Assembly (NCBI GenBank): GCA_021199235.1
Contig: JAJQIL010000007.1
Location: forward strand, 1 to 35,110
Source: Lachnospiraceae bacterium
GTDB lineage: Bacteria > Bacillota > Clostridia > Lachnospirales > Lachnospiraceae
Direction: 5' to 3'
DNA length: 35,110 nt
Part shown: positions 1 through 7,076 of the stretch, one piece after another
Numbering within the stretch: the stretch's first letter is position 1
How the letters are laid out: each line of letters opens with the position of its first letter
Position numbers and translations under genes: made by a program
Notes under the pieces: model-generated
What the model was told of the DNA's origin: nothing
The model's database searches: none
The model's input: the letters and a program-made list of their open reading frames with translations, nothing else

Positions 1-3
1 CTT

Positions 4-663
4 CTATCGCTCCAGAAGCGGCTGCGCCACCCTGCGGTTAAAGAAGTCGATCAGCGGCCCCATAAAAAACGCGGTAATGATGGTTCCGACACCGGCGACT
101 GCTCCTATCCCGGACAATGTACCTCCTGATATAAGATAAAGTGCCACGCCAATTGCTACGCACACCAGATCGGTGACAATACGCACCCAACGAAACTGTC
201 CCAGCTTCCATGTCCCTGTGATGATCAACGCCACGGCATCATAGGTGGAAACGCCGAGATCGGCAGTAAAATAAAAGGACGACGCGAGACACATGATCAC
301 GATGGCGATCAACAGGCAGACGATTCTGCCCGGCATACCGAGGTCCGGAAGCAGACGAAGAAGCATCTGATGTGAAAAATCCACGATATAGCCGACCAGA
401 AAAAGATTGATGACTGTAGCCAGTCCGATGTAATGCCGGTCGGCAATGAGTGCAAACAGCAGCAGAATAATATTTGCAATCACGTACAGCGTACCGAAAG
501 AGACCGGTATCACGGAGTTCAGCCCGGCCATGAACGCCTGAAAAGGATCCACCCCAAATGCGGCTCTTTTGAAAAAGCCAACGCTGATCGCGCAGATAAT
601 GACACCACATACACACATCAGCAGACGTTTCCAGAAGTTTTCGATTTCACTGATTTTTTTCAT
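4..663 (-). CDS. YitT/YczE-family integral membrane protein
   Basis: Predicted polytopic membrane protein of 219 residues with about five or six hydrophobic segments and very short loops. The N-terminal part carries a GVDPFQAF segment after a small-residue helix, which resembles the glycine/proline signature of the YczE/YyaS/YitT membrane family; members have no firmly established transport substrate. I chose the ATG at 663; an in-frame TTG at 675 would add four residues but sits almost on top of the AAAGG ribosome site. A promoter lies directly upstream (-35 TTGACA, -10 TTTAGA). The gene follows lysA on the same strand but a hairpin and its own promoter separate them, so a functional link to lysine synthesis is not supported. 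The stop codon is at the very edge of the window, so the gene is complete. Confidence 0.75.
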   Translation of the reverse strand: MKKISEIENFWKRLLMCVCGVIICAISVGFFKRAAFGVDPFQAFMAGLNSVIPVSFGTLYVIANIILLLFALIADRHYIGLATVINLFLVGYIVDFSHQMLLRLLPDLGMPGRIVCLLIAIVIMCLASSFYFTADLGVSTYDAVALIITGTWKLGQFRWVRIVTDLVCVAIGVALYLISGGTLSGIGAVAGVGTIITAFFMGPLIDFFNRRVAQPLLER

Positions 664-680
664 AGAAATTCTCAAGCCTT

Positions 681-709
681 TCTAAACCATAAGCACATAA
701 TCATGTCAA
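681..709 (-). promoter_or_regulatory. Candidate sigma-A promoter of the YitT-family gene
   Basis: On the minus strand there is TTGACA (709-704), a 17-nt spacer and TTTAGA (686-681). The -35 is consensus and the -10 has four of six matches. It points at the gene starting at 663. Confidence 0.45.
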
Positions 710-715
710 CAGTAC

Positions 716-747
716 GATGACATCCCAGACAGTTCTGAGATGCCATC
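716..747 (-). terminator. Hairpin downstream of lysA
   Basis: Arms 716-729 and 734-747 enclose a 4-nt loop. The two mismatches seen on the plus strand become G-U wobbles on the minus-strand RNA, giving a 14-pair helix only in that orientation, which is the orientation of lysA. There is no U-tract after it, so it may be an mRNA 3'-end stabiliser or a weak terminator rather than a classic intrinsic terminator. Confidence 0.4.
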
Positions 748-781
748 CACCGAATTTTTTAAAATTCTTATTGTATGTTTT

Positions 782-2050
782 TTACCACACCATGTCCTTC
801 AGAATATCGCTGAAATCCAGTGTTGCGAAATAATCCTTCGGGGTCTCGGCACGGCGGATCAGCTGTGTCGTACCGTCTGTCTTAAGAAGCACCTCCGCGG
901 AGCGCAGGCGGCCGTTGTAATTATATCCCATGGAATGGCCATGCGCACCCGCATCGTGGATGACGAGCAGATCTCCCATATCGATCTTCGGCAGCTTGCG
1001 GTCGATCGCAAACTTGTCATTGTTCTCACATAAGGAGCCGGTCACATCGTAGACATGGTCGCAGGGCTCATTTTCCTTGCCCATGACTGTAATATGATGA
1101 TAGGCTCCATACATAGCCGGGCGCATCAGGTTCGCAGCGCAGGCATCCACACCGATGTATTCCTTATGCGTGTGTTTTTCATTGATCGCGCGGGTCACAA
1201 GGACACCGTATGGTGCCAGCATATACCGGCCGAGCTCGGTGTAGATCGCCACATCGCCCATTCCGGCAGGTACCAGCACTTCCTCATAAACCTTTTTCAC
1301 GCCGCGGGCGATCTTATAAATATCATTTTTCTCCTGATCCGGACGGTAGGGAATCCCGATGCCGCCGGAGAGATTGATGAATTTCACCTTTGCACCGGTC
1401 GACTGCTGCAGCTTCACAGCAAGCTCAAAAAGGACCTTCGCGAGCAGCGGATAATAATCATTTGTCACAGTGTTGCTCGCCAGAAACGCATGGATGCCGA
1501 ACTCTTCCACTCCCTTGCTCTTCATGATACGGAAGGCTTCCTCGATCTGCTCCGTCGTCATCCCGTACTTGGCGTCACCCGGATTGTCCATAATGTCATT
1601 GCTGATCTTGAAAAGTCCGCCCGGGTTGTAACGGCAGGACATGGTCTTCGGAAGCCGGCCGACAGCCTGCTCCACTTTTTCAATATGGGTAATATCGTCG
1701 AGATTGATGATGCCGCCAAGATCCGCCGCCTTTTTAAACTCTTCCATCGGCGTATCGTTGGAGGAAAACATGATATCGTGGCCTTTAATGCTGATCGCCT
1801 CTGAAAGCATCAGCTCCGTCATGGAGGAGCAGTCCGTCCCGCAGCCGTATTCGTGCAGGATGTTGATCAGATACGGATTCGGCGTCGCCTTGACTGCAAA
1901 AAACTCCTTATAGCCCCTGTTCCAGGAAAAAGCGTCATAAAGCTCCTTAACATTCTCTCTGATACCGGCCTCATCATAAAGATGAAACGGCGTCGGGTAC
2001 TGCTTTGTGATCGTTTCCAGCTGCTCTTTTGTGACAAATGTTTTTTTCAT
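782..2050 (-). CDS. lysA: Diaminopimelate decarboxylase
   Basis: PLP-dependent fold-III (alanine racemase-like) decarboxylase of 422 residues, the usual length, catalysing meso-diaminopimelate to L-lysine plus CO2, the last step of lysine synthesis. Visible features are the N-terminal barrel with the PLP-lysine segment EFFAVKATPNP near residue 50, the CGTDCSS segment, the glycine-rich NLSGGIG phosphate-binding loop, and the C-terminal beta domain with VDACAANLMRPAMYGAYHH and VTGSLCENND, where the Cys-Glu pair contributes to substrate binding in this family. The start ATG has GAGGAG about 12 nt upstream. The family also contains related amino-acid and polyamine decarboxylases, but the length and C-terminal motifs fit LysA. 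It stands between an LTA-synthase-like gene and a YitT-like gene on the same strand, with a 189-nt leader of its own. Confidence 0.88.
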   Translation of the reverse strand: MKKTFVTKEQLETITKQYPTPFHLYDEAGIRENVKELYDAFSWNRGYKEFFAVKATPNPYLINILHEYGCGTDCSSMTELMLSEAISIKGHDIMFSSNDTPMEEFKKAADLGGIINLDDITHIEKVEQAVGRLPKTMSCRYNPGGLFKISNDIMDNPGDAKYGMTTEQIEEAFRIMKSKGVEEFGIHAFLASNTVTNDYYPLLAKVLFELAVKLQQSTGAKVKFINLSGGIGIPYRPDQEKNDIYKIARGVKKVYEEVLVPAGMGDVAIYTELGRYMLAPYGVLVTRAINEKHTHKEYIGVDACAANLMRPAMYGAYHHITVMGKENEPCDHVYDVTGSLCENNDKFAIDRKLPKIDMGDLLVIHDAGAHGHSMGYNYNGRLRSAEVLLKTDGTTQLIRRAETPKDYFATLDFSDILKDMVW

Positions 2051-2107
2051 AACTGCTCTGCTCTCCTCTTATGTCATATTATTATGTAGTTTCAGGATAC
2101 TGGTCAC

Positions 2108-2140
2108 ACCCTGACCTCTCACTTGCTGCGGGATCAGGGT
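2108..2140. repeat. 7-bp inverted repeat in the lysA leader
   Basis: ACCCTGA at 2108-2114 pairs perfectly with TCAGGGT at 2134-2140 around a 19-nt loop. It lies about 60 nt before the lysA start. No U-tract follows in either direction, so a terminator or attenuator role is not shown. Confidence 0.35.
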
Positions 2141-2210
2141 TGAAAACGCAGCATGTAGCAATATCAGGCATTCGGCTCCATCGCGCAGCGATTGAACTGG
2201 CCGGATGCTC

Positions 2211-2229
2211 TTACAGGTTCCACCTGTAA
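2211..2229. repeat. 8-bp hairpin just after the LTA-synthase-like gene
   Basis: TTACAGGT (2211-2218) and ACCTGTAA (2222-2229) form a perfect 8-bp stem with a 3-nt loop, ten bases beyond the stop codon at 2240. The position fits a 3'-end structure, but no run of U follows on the minus strand. Confidence 0.4.
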
Positions 2230-2239
2230 ACAAACCATC

Positions 2240-4336
2240 TCAGCTGCCAAAGAAAGACACCAGCGTGTTCTTCGAATCCACCAGATGATTGTACTGCAGA
2301 ATCTGGTAGATATTCAGAATGCTGTCGTAAGTGTCGTCTGTATCCCAGGCATAGAAGGTGCCGTCCGCGTCGCGATAAGCGTTCGCGTTGATGACCGGCA
2401 GCGTCTCCATCAGCTCGCTTAAATAAGTCTGATACTCCGTAAGCGGGACACCGGCAGCCTCCAGAAGGATACCGCCAAGATAATTGGCGCTGATCCCTTC
2501 GTAATATTCTGATTCCAGATCATAATTTGCCCAGATCACAAACGGAACTCGATAGCCCTGCTGGATCTCCTCGACCGTCTCCGGCTCATCCACGCCGCAG
2601 ATTCGGCGGATCTGGTTCGTGATATAGTCGGAAGGCTGATGATCGCCGAGAAACAGTATGATCGTCGGCTCGTCCTGTTCTTCGAAGTATTCCACCAGTG
2701 ACTGCAGGGCCTTATCCGTCTCATTCATCAGAGTGAGATATTTTTCTGTTGCCAGCACCTGTGTCGTCTTATTCGTCACTTCGGTGAGCTCTATGTAAGC
2801 GTCAAAGCCCGGTGAATCCTTGCTGTAACCGCTGTGGTTCTGCATCGTGATCTCAAAGGTAAAGAGCCGCTCATCGTCGTCCTTTTCCTCATACTGTTCA
2901 ATAATCTTATCAAAAGCAGACTGATCACTGATGTAGCTGCGAAGATAGGTCGGATTCACAAAATCCGTTTTATCCAGAAACTCATCAAAGCCAAAGTATT
3001 CATAGACCTTATCCCGATCCCAGCCGGACGCATTGTAAGGATGAATGGCAATCGTTCCGTAGCCCAAAGAGCTTAAGTAAGAGGCCAGAGAAGGCATCTC
3101 GCTCTTGATGTACTGCTGATAGGGCACACTGCCCGCCGGAAGAAAGCCCATCGTGTCGCCGGTCAGGATCTCATATTCGGTGTTCGCGGTATTGCCACCC
3201 TTCACGGAGACATAGACCTCTCCGCCGATTGCCTCCTCCTGCAGGGATTTGAAGAACGGCATCACTTCCTCGCTCGTCTCAAAATCACCCCAGACAGAAA
3301 GATCCGAAAATGCCTCATCAAGAACAATAATGATATTGGGATACTGTGTGACATCTTCCGCAGTGCTCACTGTACTTGTATCTTCATCATCCCCGGAATA
3401 TTCCGCCGCGATCTCTTCCACTGCGCTCACGGAATAGCCATCCGGCTCCTCGACATTCAGGAAACGCAGATTGCCCAGGAATGCCGCCGCAATGCCGTTA
3501 TTCCGGTAAAAGACATTGATGGTAAACAGTGTGGTATCCATGCCGAAAAAGCTCTGGAAGCTGCTGTTCTGGATGCCGGATACATACAGTATCATGCAGG
3601 CCAGAAACGCCGCCGCAAACGGAATGCGGATCTTTTTCTTCTGAAAACGGACACGCGATTTGGAGGAAAGCAGAATGATCCAGACAAACGCAATCACGGA
3701 AAAATAGCTTTTCCAGGTTAAAGTAAAGGAAAAATTGCCCGCCACAGAAGCCGCTGTGCCGACAGAAAGGAAATCCCAGGGCACGATCGGGGTACCCCGA
3801 AAGCTCACGACAAAATAATTCGCAAGTCCAAAAATCATCGGAATGAGCGTAGCTGCCAGAAATCCCCGCTTTACGCTACCGAAGAGGAATGTCATGAGAC
3901 CATACAACACGTAGAAAAACAGCAGGTTCAGGATGAAGATCATGACTGACAGATCTGTAATCACATGCGTATAATTCTCCAGAGCGACCAGAGTGCCGAT
4001 CGGAAGCAATACCGCAAAAATGGCACTGACCACCCGTCCGTAGCTGAAATCCATCAGGACGAATACAGCAGAAATGACACAGATCGCCAGTGAGAGAACA
4101 ACATAGCCTGTCTGTATGCCCGATTCCTGAATGGCAAGAATCATCGCGATCAGGAGCACCAGCGCCGTAAATACGGCTGCCAGGATTTTCCGCGGACGCA
4201 GGTCGAAGATCGTATTATCTTTTCTCCCTTCGTTATCCGTATCCGTAATACTGTTGTGCTCAGATACTGCCTGTGCGTATTTGTTTACTTCTTTCTCCGT
4301 TTTATTTTTGTTCATTTTTTTATTCATTGCATACAA
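2240..4336 (-). CDS. LTA synthase-family membrane sulfatase-fold enzyme
   Basis: A 698-residue protein with an N-terminal membrane domain (hydrophobic segments between about residues 50 and 255) and an extracellular alkaline-phosphatase/sulfatase-fold domain from about 333 onward. This is the architecture of lipoteichoic acid synthase LtaS and related phosphoglycerol transferases, which move glycerol-phosphate from phosphatidylglycerol onto a surface polymer or glycolipid. Expected catalytic features are present: VLDEAFSDL with Glu341 as metal ligand, GNTANTEYE with Thr383 as the candidate nucleophile, HPYNASGWDR, QNHSGY, and a late LGDHQPS motif giving the Asp-His metal ligands. An acidic linker (about 305-330) joins the two domains. 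An ATG at 4327 is an alternative start with better spacing to AAGG. Polymer specificity cannot be told from sequence. The gene lies 67 nt after a pseudo-rhomboid gene. Confidence 0.82.
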   Translation of the reverse strand: MYAMNKKMNKNKTEKEVNKYAQAVSEHNSITDTDNEGRKDNTIFDLRPRKILAAVFTALVLLIAMILAIQESGIQTGYVVLSLAICVISAVFVLMDFSYGRVVSAIFAVLLPIGTLVALENYTHVITDLSVMIFILNLLFFYVLYGLMTFLFGSVKRGFLAATLIPMIFGLANYFVVSFRGTPIVPWDFLSVGTAASVAGNFSFTLTWKSYFSVIAFVWIILLSSKSRVRFQKKKIRIPFAAAFLACMILYVSGIQNSSFQSFFGMDTTLFTINVFYRNNGIAAAFLGNLRFLNVEEPDGYSVSAVEEIAAEYSGDDEDTSTVSTAEDVTQYPNIIIVLDEAFSDLSVWGDFETSEEVMPFFKSLQEEAIGGEVYVSVKGGNTANTEYEILTGDTMGFLPAGSVPYQQYIKSEMPSLASYLSSLGYGTIAIHPYNASGWDRDKVYEYFGFDEFLDKTDFVNPTYLRSYISDQSAFDKIIEQYEEKDDDERLFTFEITMQNHSGYSKDSPGFDAYIELTEVTNKTTQVLATEKYLTLMNETDKALQSLVEYFEEQDEPTIILFLGDHQPSDYITNQIRRICGVDEPETVEEIQQGYRVPFVIWANYDLESEYYEGISANYLGGILLEAAGVPLTEYQTYLSELMETLPVINANAYRDADGTFYAWDTDDTYDSILNIYQILQYNHLVDSKNTLVSFFGS

Positions 4337-4366
4337 CCTTCATATCTGTAAAAAAGGATATCCGCA

Positions 4367-4383
4367 GGTAACTGTACAGTACC
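4367..4383. repeat. GTAACTGT-type intergenic palindrome
   Basis: Near-palindrome GGTAACTGTACAGTACC, containing the perfect 10-bp palindrome ACTGTACAGT and one exact GTAACTGT (4368-4375). It sits in the 67-nt gap between the pseudo-rhomboid and LTA-synthase-like genes and belongs to the recurrent element described in the findings. Confidence 0.5.
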
Positions 4384-4403
4384 TTCACCGTTGCAGCAAA
4401 GCC

Positions 4404-5234
4404 CTACTGCCCGCTTCTCCGGTGCTGATGTGTGAAAAGATGGTCCTGACAATATTCGTAATTCCCCTCACACTTGGAGCAATAGCGGAATTCCAGATGA
4501 TCCCCGTCTTTTTCCGTGCGTCCGCACACTGCACATCTGTGACGCGTATCGCCTTTCCCCGGCTGCACCTTCTTCACTTTCCGCTTAAAATCATTGCGCC
4601 GGTGGACCTCATGCGGATTGTAGCGGTTCAGATTCCGTGTCATCAGAAAATAAATCAGGAAATTCATAAGCGAAGCAAGGATCACGATACGTGTCGCCAT
4701 TCCTCCCGCGATCATATCATACAGCAGCAGCGCGCCGTAAAGGATTCCCAGCCATTTCATCTTAATCGGAATGATGAACATCAGCAGGACCTGCATATCC
4801 GGCCAGGTCACCGCAAACGCAAGGAACATGGACATACATACATAATACGTGCTGAAATAATATGCGCCGTCTATGCCGCCGATAAAATACAGCAAAAACG
4901 CACCGATTATCGTGAAAATCATACCGGAGAAAATATAGACATTGAACTGAAACGCACCCCAGGTGCGCTCCAGCGTTTTCCCAATTGAAAAATAAAAATA
5001 AAGAGAAATGATCACCCACACATTTAAGCTAAACGGCGGTATGATAACCCAGGAAACCAGCCTCCAAATCTGCCCCCGCAGGATCATCGTAGGCGACAGA
5101 TACAGATAGTACATCAGAGACGGAGCCATCAGCTCAATGAGGTATCCGGCCACATAAAGCGCAATCATGATCGCCGGAAGGTTCCGGATCGCGTACCGGC
5201 CATACTTCCGCTCCATCTTATTCAAAAAGTTCAT
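4404..5234 (-). CDS. Rhomboid/derlin-like membrane protein with zinc-binding tail
   Basis: A 276-residue protein with about six hydrophobic helices (residues 20-200) followed by a soluble Cys/His-rich tail. The rhomboid-superfamily WR motif is present (GQIWRLVSW, Trp57-Arg58), as is the preceding YLSP/ILRG segment. The catalytic GxSG serine motif is not visible: the corresponding helix reads GGIDGAYYFSTYYVCMSM. No clear catalytic histidine is seen in the last helix. It is therefore probably a pseudoprotease, as iRhoms and derlins are. The tail contains C234, C237, C252, C255, C262, H265, H269 and H271, enough for one or two zinc sites. The start has GAGGA seven bases upstream. It precedes the LTA-synthase-like gene on the same strand with a short gap, so co-expression is plausible. 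Exact function unknown. Confidence 0.7.
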   Translation of the reverse strand: MNFLNKMERKYGRYAIRNLPAIMIALYVAGYLIELMAPSLMYYLYLSPTMILRGQIWRLVSWVIIPPFSLNVWVIISLYFYFSIGKTLERTWGAFQFNVYIFSGMIFTIIGAFLLYFIGGIDGAYYFSTYYVCMSMFLAFAVTWPDMQVLLMFIIPIKMKWLGILYGALLLYDMIAGGMATRIVILASLMNFLIYFLMTRNLNRYNPHEVHRRNDFKRKVKKVQPGKGDTRHRCAVCGRTEKDGDHLEFRYCSKCEGNYEYCQDHLFTHQHRRSGQ

Positions 5235-5270
5235 AAATAATCCTCTTCTCTTTTCTGGACTTTATACTCG

Positions 5271-5367
5271 AGATTCTCTGCTGCAGGCAGCGAGAATTTC
5301 TTCTACTCGCAGCATAGCTGCTCGTTGAGCCTCAAGATTTCCTGCTGCAGGCAGCGCAAATCTCTTC
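5271..5367. repeat. Two 33-bp direct repeats, each a hairpin, flanking a third hairpin
   Basis: Positions 5271-5303 and 5335-5367 match at 28 of 33 positions and share CTGCTGCAGGCAGCG exactly. Each copy folds on itself: ATTCTC/GAGAAT plus GCTGC/GCAGC in the first, AGATTT/AAATCT plus GCTGC/GCAGC in the second. Between them GCAGC-ATA-GCTGC (5309-5321) forms a third small hairpin. The block occupies the gap between the LysM and pseudo-rhomboid genes. No reading frame of note crosses it. Confidence 0.6.
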
Positions 5368-5403
5368 GGCTCATATTATAAATATCCAATTTTCTTTTGT
5401 CAA

Positions 5404-5634
5404 TCAGGGCAGCACGCTTCCTTGCGAATTTTTAATGTTTTTTAAGAAATGCTCTCCGGTACAGTTTTTGGGGATACAGATCTGATCTCCCGGGCGCAGA
5501 TCATAGATATCCGCGCAGGGATTTGCGTAGATCAGCGAGGAAACCTTTACATTATACTGTTTGCCCAGCCGATACAGGGTATCGCCTTCTTCTACCGTAT
5601 GAATGATGCCATATCTGCTGCATGCTGTCTGCAT
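5404..5634 (-). CDS. Small single-LysM-domain protein
   Basis: A 76-residue protein that is almost entirely one LysM peptidoglycan-binding domain: HTVEEGDTLYRLGKQYNV at the beginning, LIYANP in the middle and LRPGDQICIP at the end. LysM domains bind N-acetylglucosamine-containing glycans. There is no obvious signal peptide or membrane helix, so it may act inside the cell (for example during sporulation) or be exported by another route. I chose the ATG at 5634 because AAAGGAG lies about nine bases before it; the upstream in-frame ATG at 5712 would make 102 residues but has no recognisable ribosome site, and its first codons would overlap a 12-bp palindrome better explained as a regulatory site. 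Short LysM proteins are found as division inhibitors (YneA-like) or coat proteins (SafA-like); neither can be assigned here. Confidence 0.7.
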   Translation of the reverse strand: MQTACSRYGIIHTVEEGDTLYRLGKQYNVKVSSLIYANPCADIYDLRPGDQICIPKNCTGEHFLKNIKNSQGSVLP

Positions 5635-5681
5635 AAGAATCCGCTCCTTTTCTGTTACTGCTAAACCTGCATCATCTATAG

Positions 5682-5708
5682 TGAATGACAAAAGATTTTT
5701 GTCGTTCA
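5682..5708. promoter_or_regulatory. Palindromic operator-like site between LysM and aroC genes
   Basis: Arms TGAATGACAAAA (5682-5693) and TTTTGTCGTTCA (5697-5708) match at 11 of 12 positions around a 3-nt centre. The site is upstream of the preferred LysM start (5634, minus) and about 65 bp before the aroC promoter -10 (plus), so it could control either gene or be an RNA hairpin. Confidence 0.4.
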
Positions 5709-5748
5709 CCATAAGATATGCTTCGCGCCGATAAAGGTGATTTTTTTC

Positions 5749-5778
5749 TTGCCAATCTGCGCTTTGATAGACTATACT
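5749..5778 (+). promoter_or_regulatory. Candidate sigma-A promoter of aroC
   Basis: TTGCCA (5749-5754), an 18-nt spacer and TATACT (5773-5778), about 75 bp before the aroC start. Confidence 0.5.
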
Positions 5779-5854
5779 ATATGAAATTTATTAACGAAAG
5801 CCGCTTCATGCCAAATCGAATTACTCTCTGGTAATGCGGCAGAATGGAGAAAAA

Positions 5855-6976
5855 ATGGCAGGTTCTACATTTGGCACTGTTTTTCAGATCAGTACATGGG
5901 GAGAATCGCACGGAAAAGGCATCGGCGTCGTGATTGACGGCTGCCCTTCCGGGATTCCTCTTACAGAAGCAGATATTCAGAAAGAACTGGACCGGAGGCG
6001 CCCCGGCCAGAACCGTTACACCACAGCGCGTGCGGAAAACGATCAGGTGGAAATCCTCTCCGGCGTCTTTGACGGAATTACGACCGGTACGCCGATTTCG
6101 CTGCTTGTTCGCAATCAGGATCAGCGCTCCCGCGATTATGGTTCCATCGCCGAATTGTACCGCCCCGGGCATGCTGATCACGGCTATGATGAAAAATACG
6201 GAATCCGGGATTACCGCGGAGGCGGCCGTTCCTCCGGGCGCGAGACCATCGGACGCGTAGCGGCCGGCGCGGTCGCGCAAAAGCTTCTGAAAGAGCTCGG
6301 TATTTCAGTGAAAGCATATGTGAGCTCCATCGGCCCCGTTGCCATCGACCGGGATGCGATCGACTTCTCTTTTATAGAAGAAAGTCCCGTGCGCATGCCG
6401 GATCCGGCAGCATCTGAGCGGGCTCTTGCCTGGCTTGAGGACTGCATCCGCTCTCAGGATTCCAGCGGCGGCGCAGTTGAATGCATCGTGGAAAAGCTTC
6501 CTGCCGGACTTGGCGAGCCCTGCTTCGATAAACTGGATGCGAATCTGGCAAAAGCTCTGATGTCCATCGGTGCGGTCAAAGCGGTGGAAATCGGAGACGG
6601 CACGGCAGTACGCTATGCGAAGGGTTCGGAAAACAACGATACGTATCAGGAAAGTGAAGATGGTATCCCCTATAAGGCCAGCAATCACAGCGGCGGCATC
6701 CTCGGGGGCATCAGCGATGGTTCTCCGCTTTTTCTGCGCTGCTCCTTTAAGCCGACTCCTTCGATCGCGCAGCCGCAGAGTATGCTCGGGAAAGACGGAA
6801 AATGCCATGTGGAGACCATCCACGGACGGCATGACCCCATCATCGTAGCCAGAGCCGTTCCTGTGGTGGAAGCGATGACTGCGATCACGCTGGCCGACCA
6901 TCTGCTGCTTGCCATGACCTCGCAGATGGCATATGTAAAAAAAATCTGGGGCGTTACTTTCACAGCACAGCTGTGA
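5855..6976 (+). CDS. aroC: Chorismate synthase
   Basis: A 373-residue enzyme of the expected length that converts 5-enolpyruvylshikimate-3-phosphate to chorismate, the final shikimate step, using reduced FMN as a non-consumed cofactor. Family signatures are clear: WGESHGKGIG near the N-terminus, RRRPGQNRYTTAR, EILSGVFDGITTGTPI, DYRGGGRSSGRETIGRVAAG, and near the C-terminus GGISDGSPLFLRCSFKPTPS and HDPIIVARAVPVVEAM. I chose the ATG at 5855, which has GGAG eight bases upstream and gives the standard start MAGSTFGT; an ATG at 5834 would add seven residues without a ribosome site. trpS follows on the same strand 100 bp downstream, but trpS has its own promoter. The pairing is still thematically sensible: chorismate feeds tryptophan synthesis. 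Confidence 0.96.
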   Translation: MAGSTFGTVFQISTWGESHGKGIGVVIDGCPSGIPLTEADIQKELDRRRPGQNRYTTARAENDQVEILSGVFDGITTGTPISLLVRNQDQRSRDYGSIAELYRPGHADHGYDEKYGIRDYRGGGRSSGRETIGRVAAGAVAQKLLKELGISVKAYVSSIGPVAIDRDAIDFSFIEESPVRMPDPAASERALAWLEDCIRSQDSSGGAVECIVEKLPAGLGEPCFDKLDANLAKALMSIGAVKAVEIGDGTAVRYAKGSENNDTYQESEDGIPYKASNHSGGILGGISDGSPLFLRCSFKPTPSIAQPQSMLGKDGKCHVETIHGRHDPIIVARAVPVVEAMTAITLADHLLLAMTSQMAYVKKIWGVTFTAQL

Positions 6977-7016
6977 ATAGTAAATCTGGAGCCCCGATGC
7001 ACCATGACCCGGCTTC

Positions 7017-7045
7017 TTGACTTATAAAATATGAAATGATAGAAT
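7017..7045 (+). promoter_or_regulatory. Sigma-A promoter of trpS
   Basis: TTGACT (7017-7022), a 17-nt spacer and TAGAAT (7040-7045). It leaves only a short leader of about 25 nt, so there is no room for a T-box riboswitch, which often controls aminoacyl-tRNA synthetase genes in Gram-positive bacteria. Confidence 0.65.
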
Positions 7046-7076
7046 GACCAAAGAATGATTTCAGGAGGACTAGACT

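Noticed and set aside
1055-1804. Plus-strand frame opposite lysA
   Set aside because: Shadow of lysA; no ribosome site.
2051-2239. TPP or lysine riboswitch upstream of lysA
   Set aside because: CTGAGA and AACCTG words are present but the conserved core order of neither riboswitch is there.
2211-2240. A T-box-like word (AGGTGGAACC) on the minus strand before lysA
   Set aside because: It is part of a plain 8-bp palindrome ten bases after the previous stop codon. There is no room upstream for a specifier stem, and the T-box consensus is not complete.
5271-5367. Possible CRISPR repeats
   Set aside because: Only two imperfect repeats, palindromic within themselves, with a hairpin rather than a unique spacer in between and no cas gene nearby.
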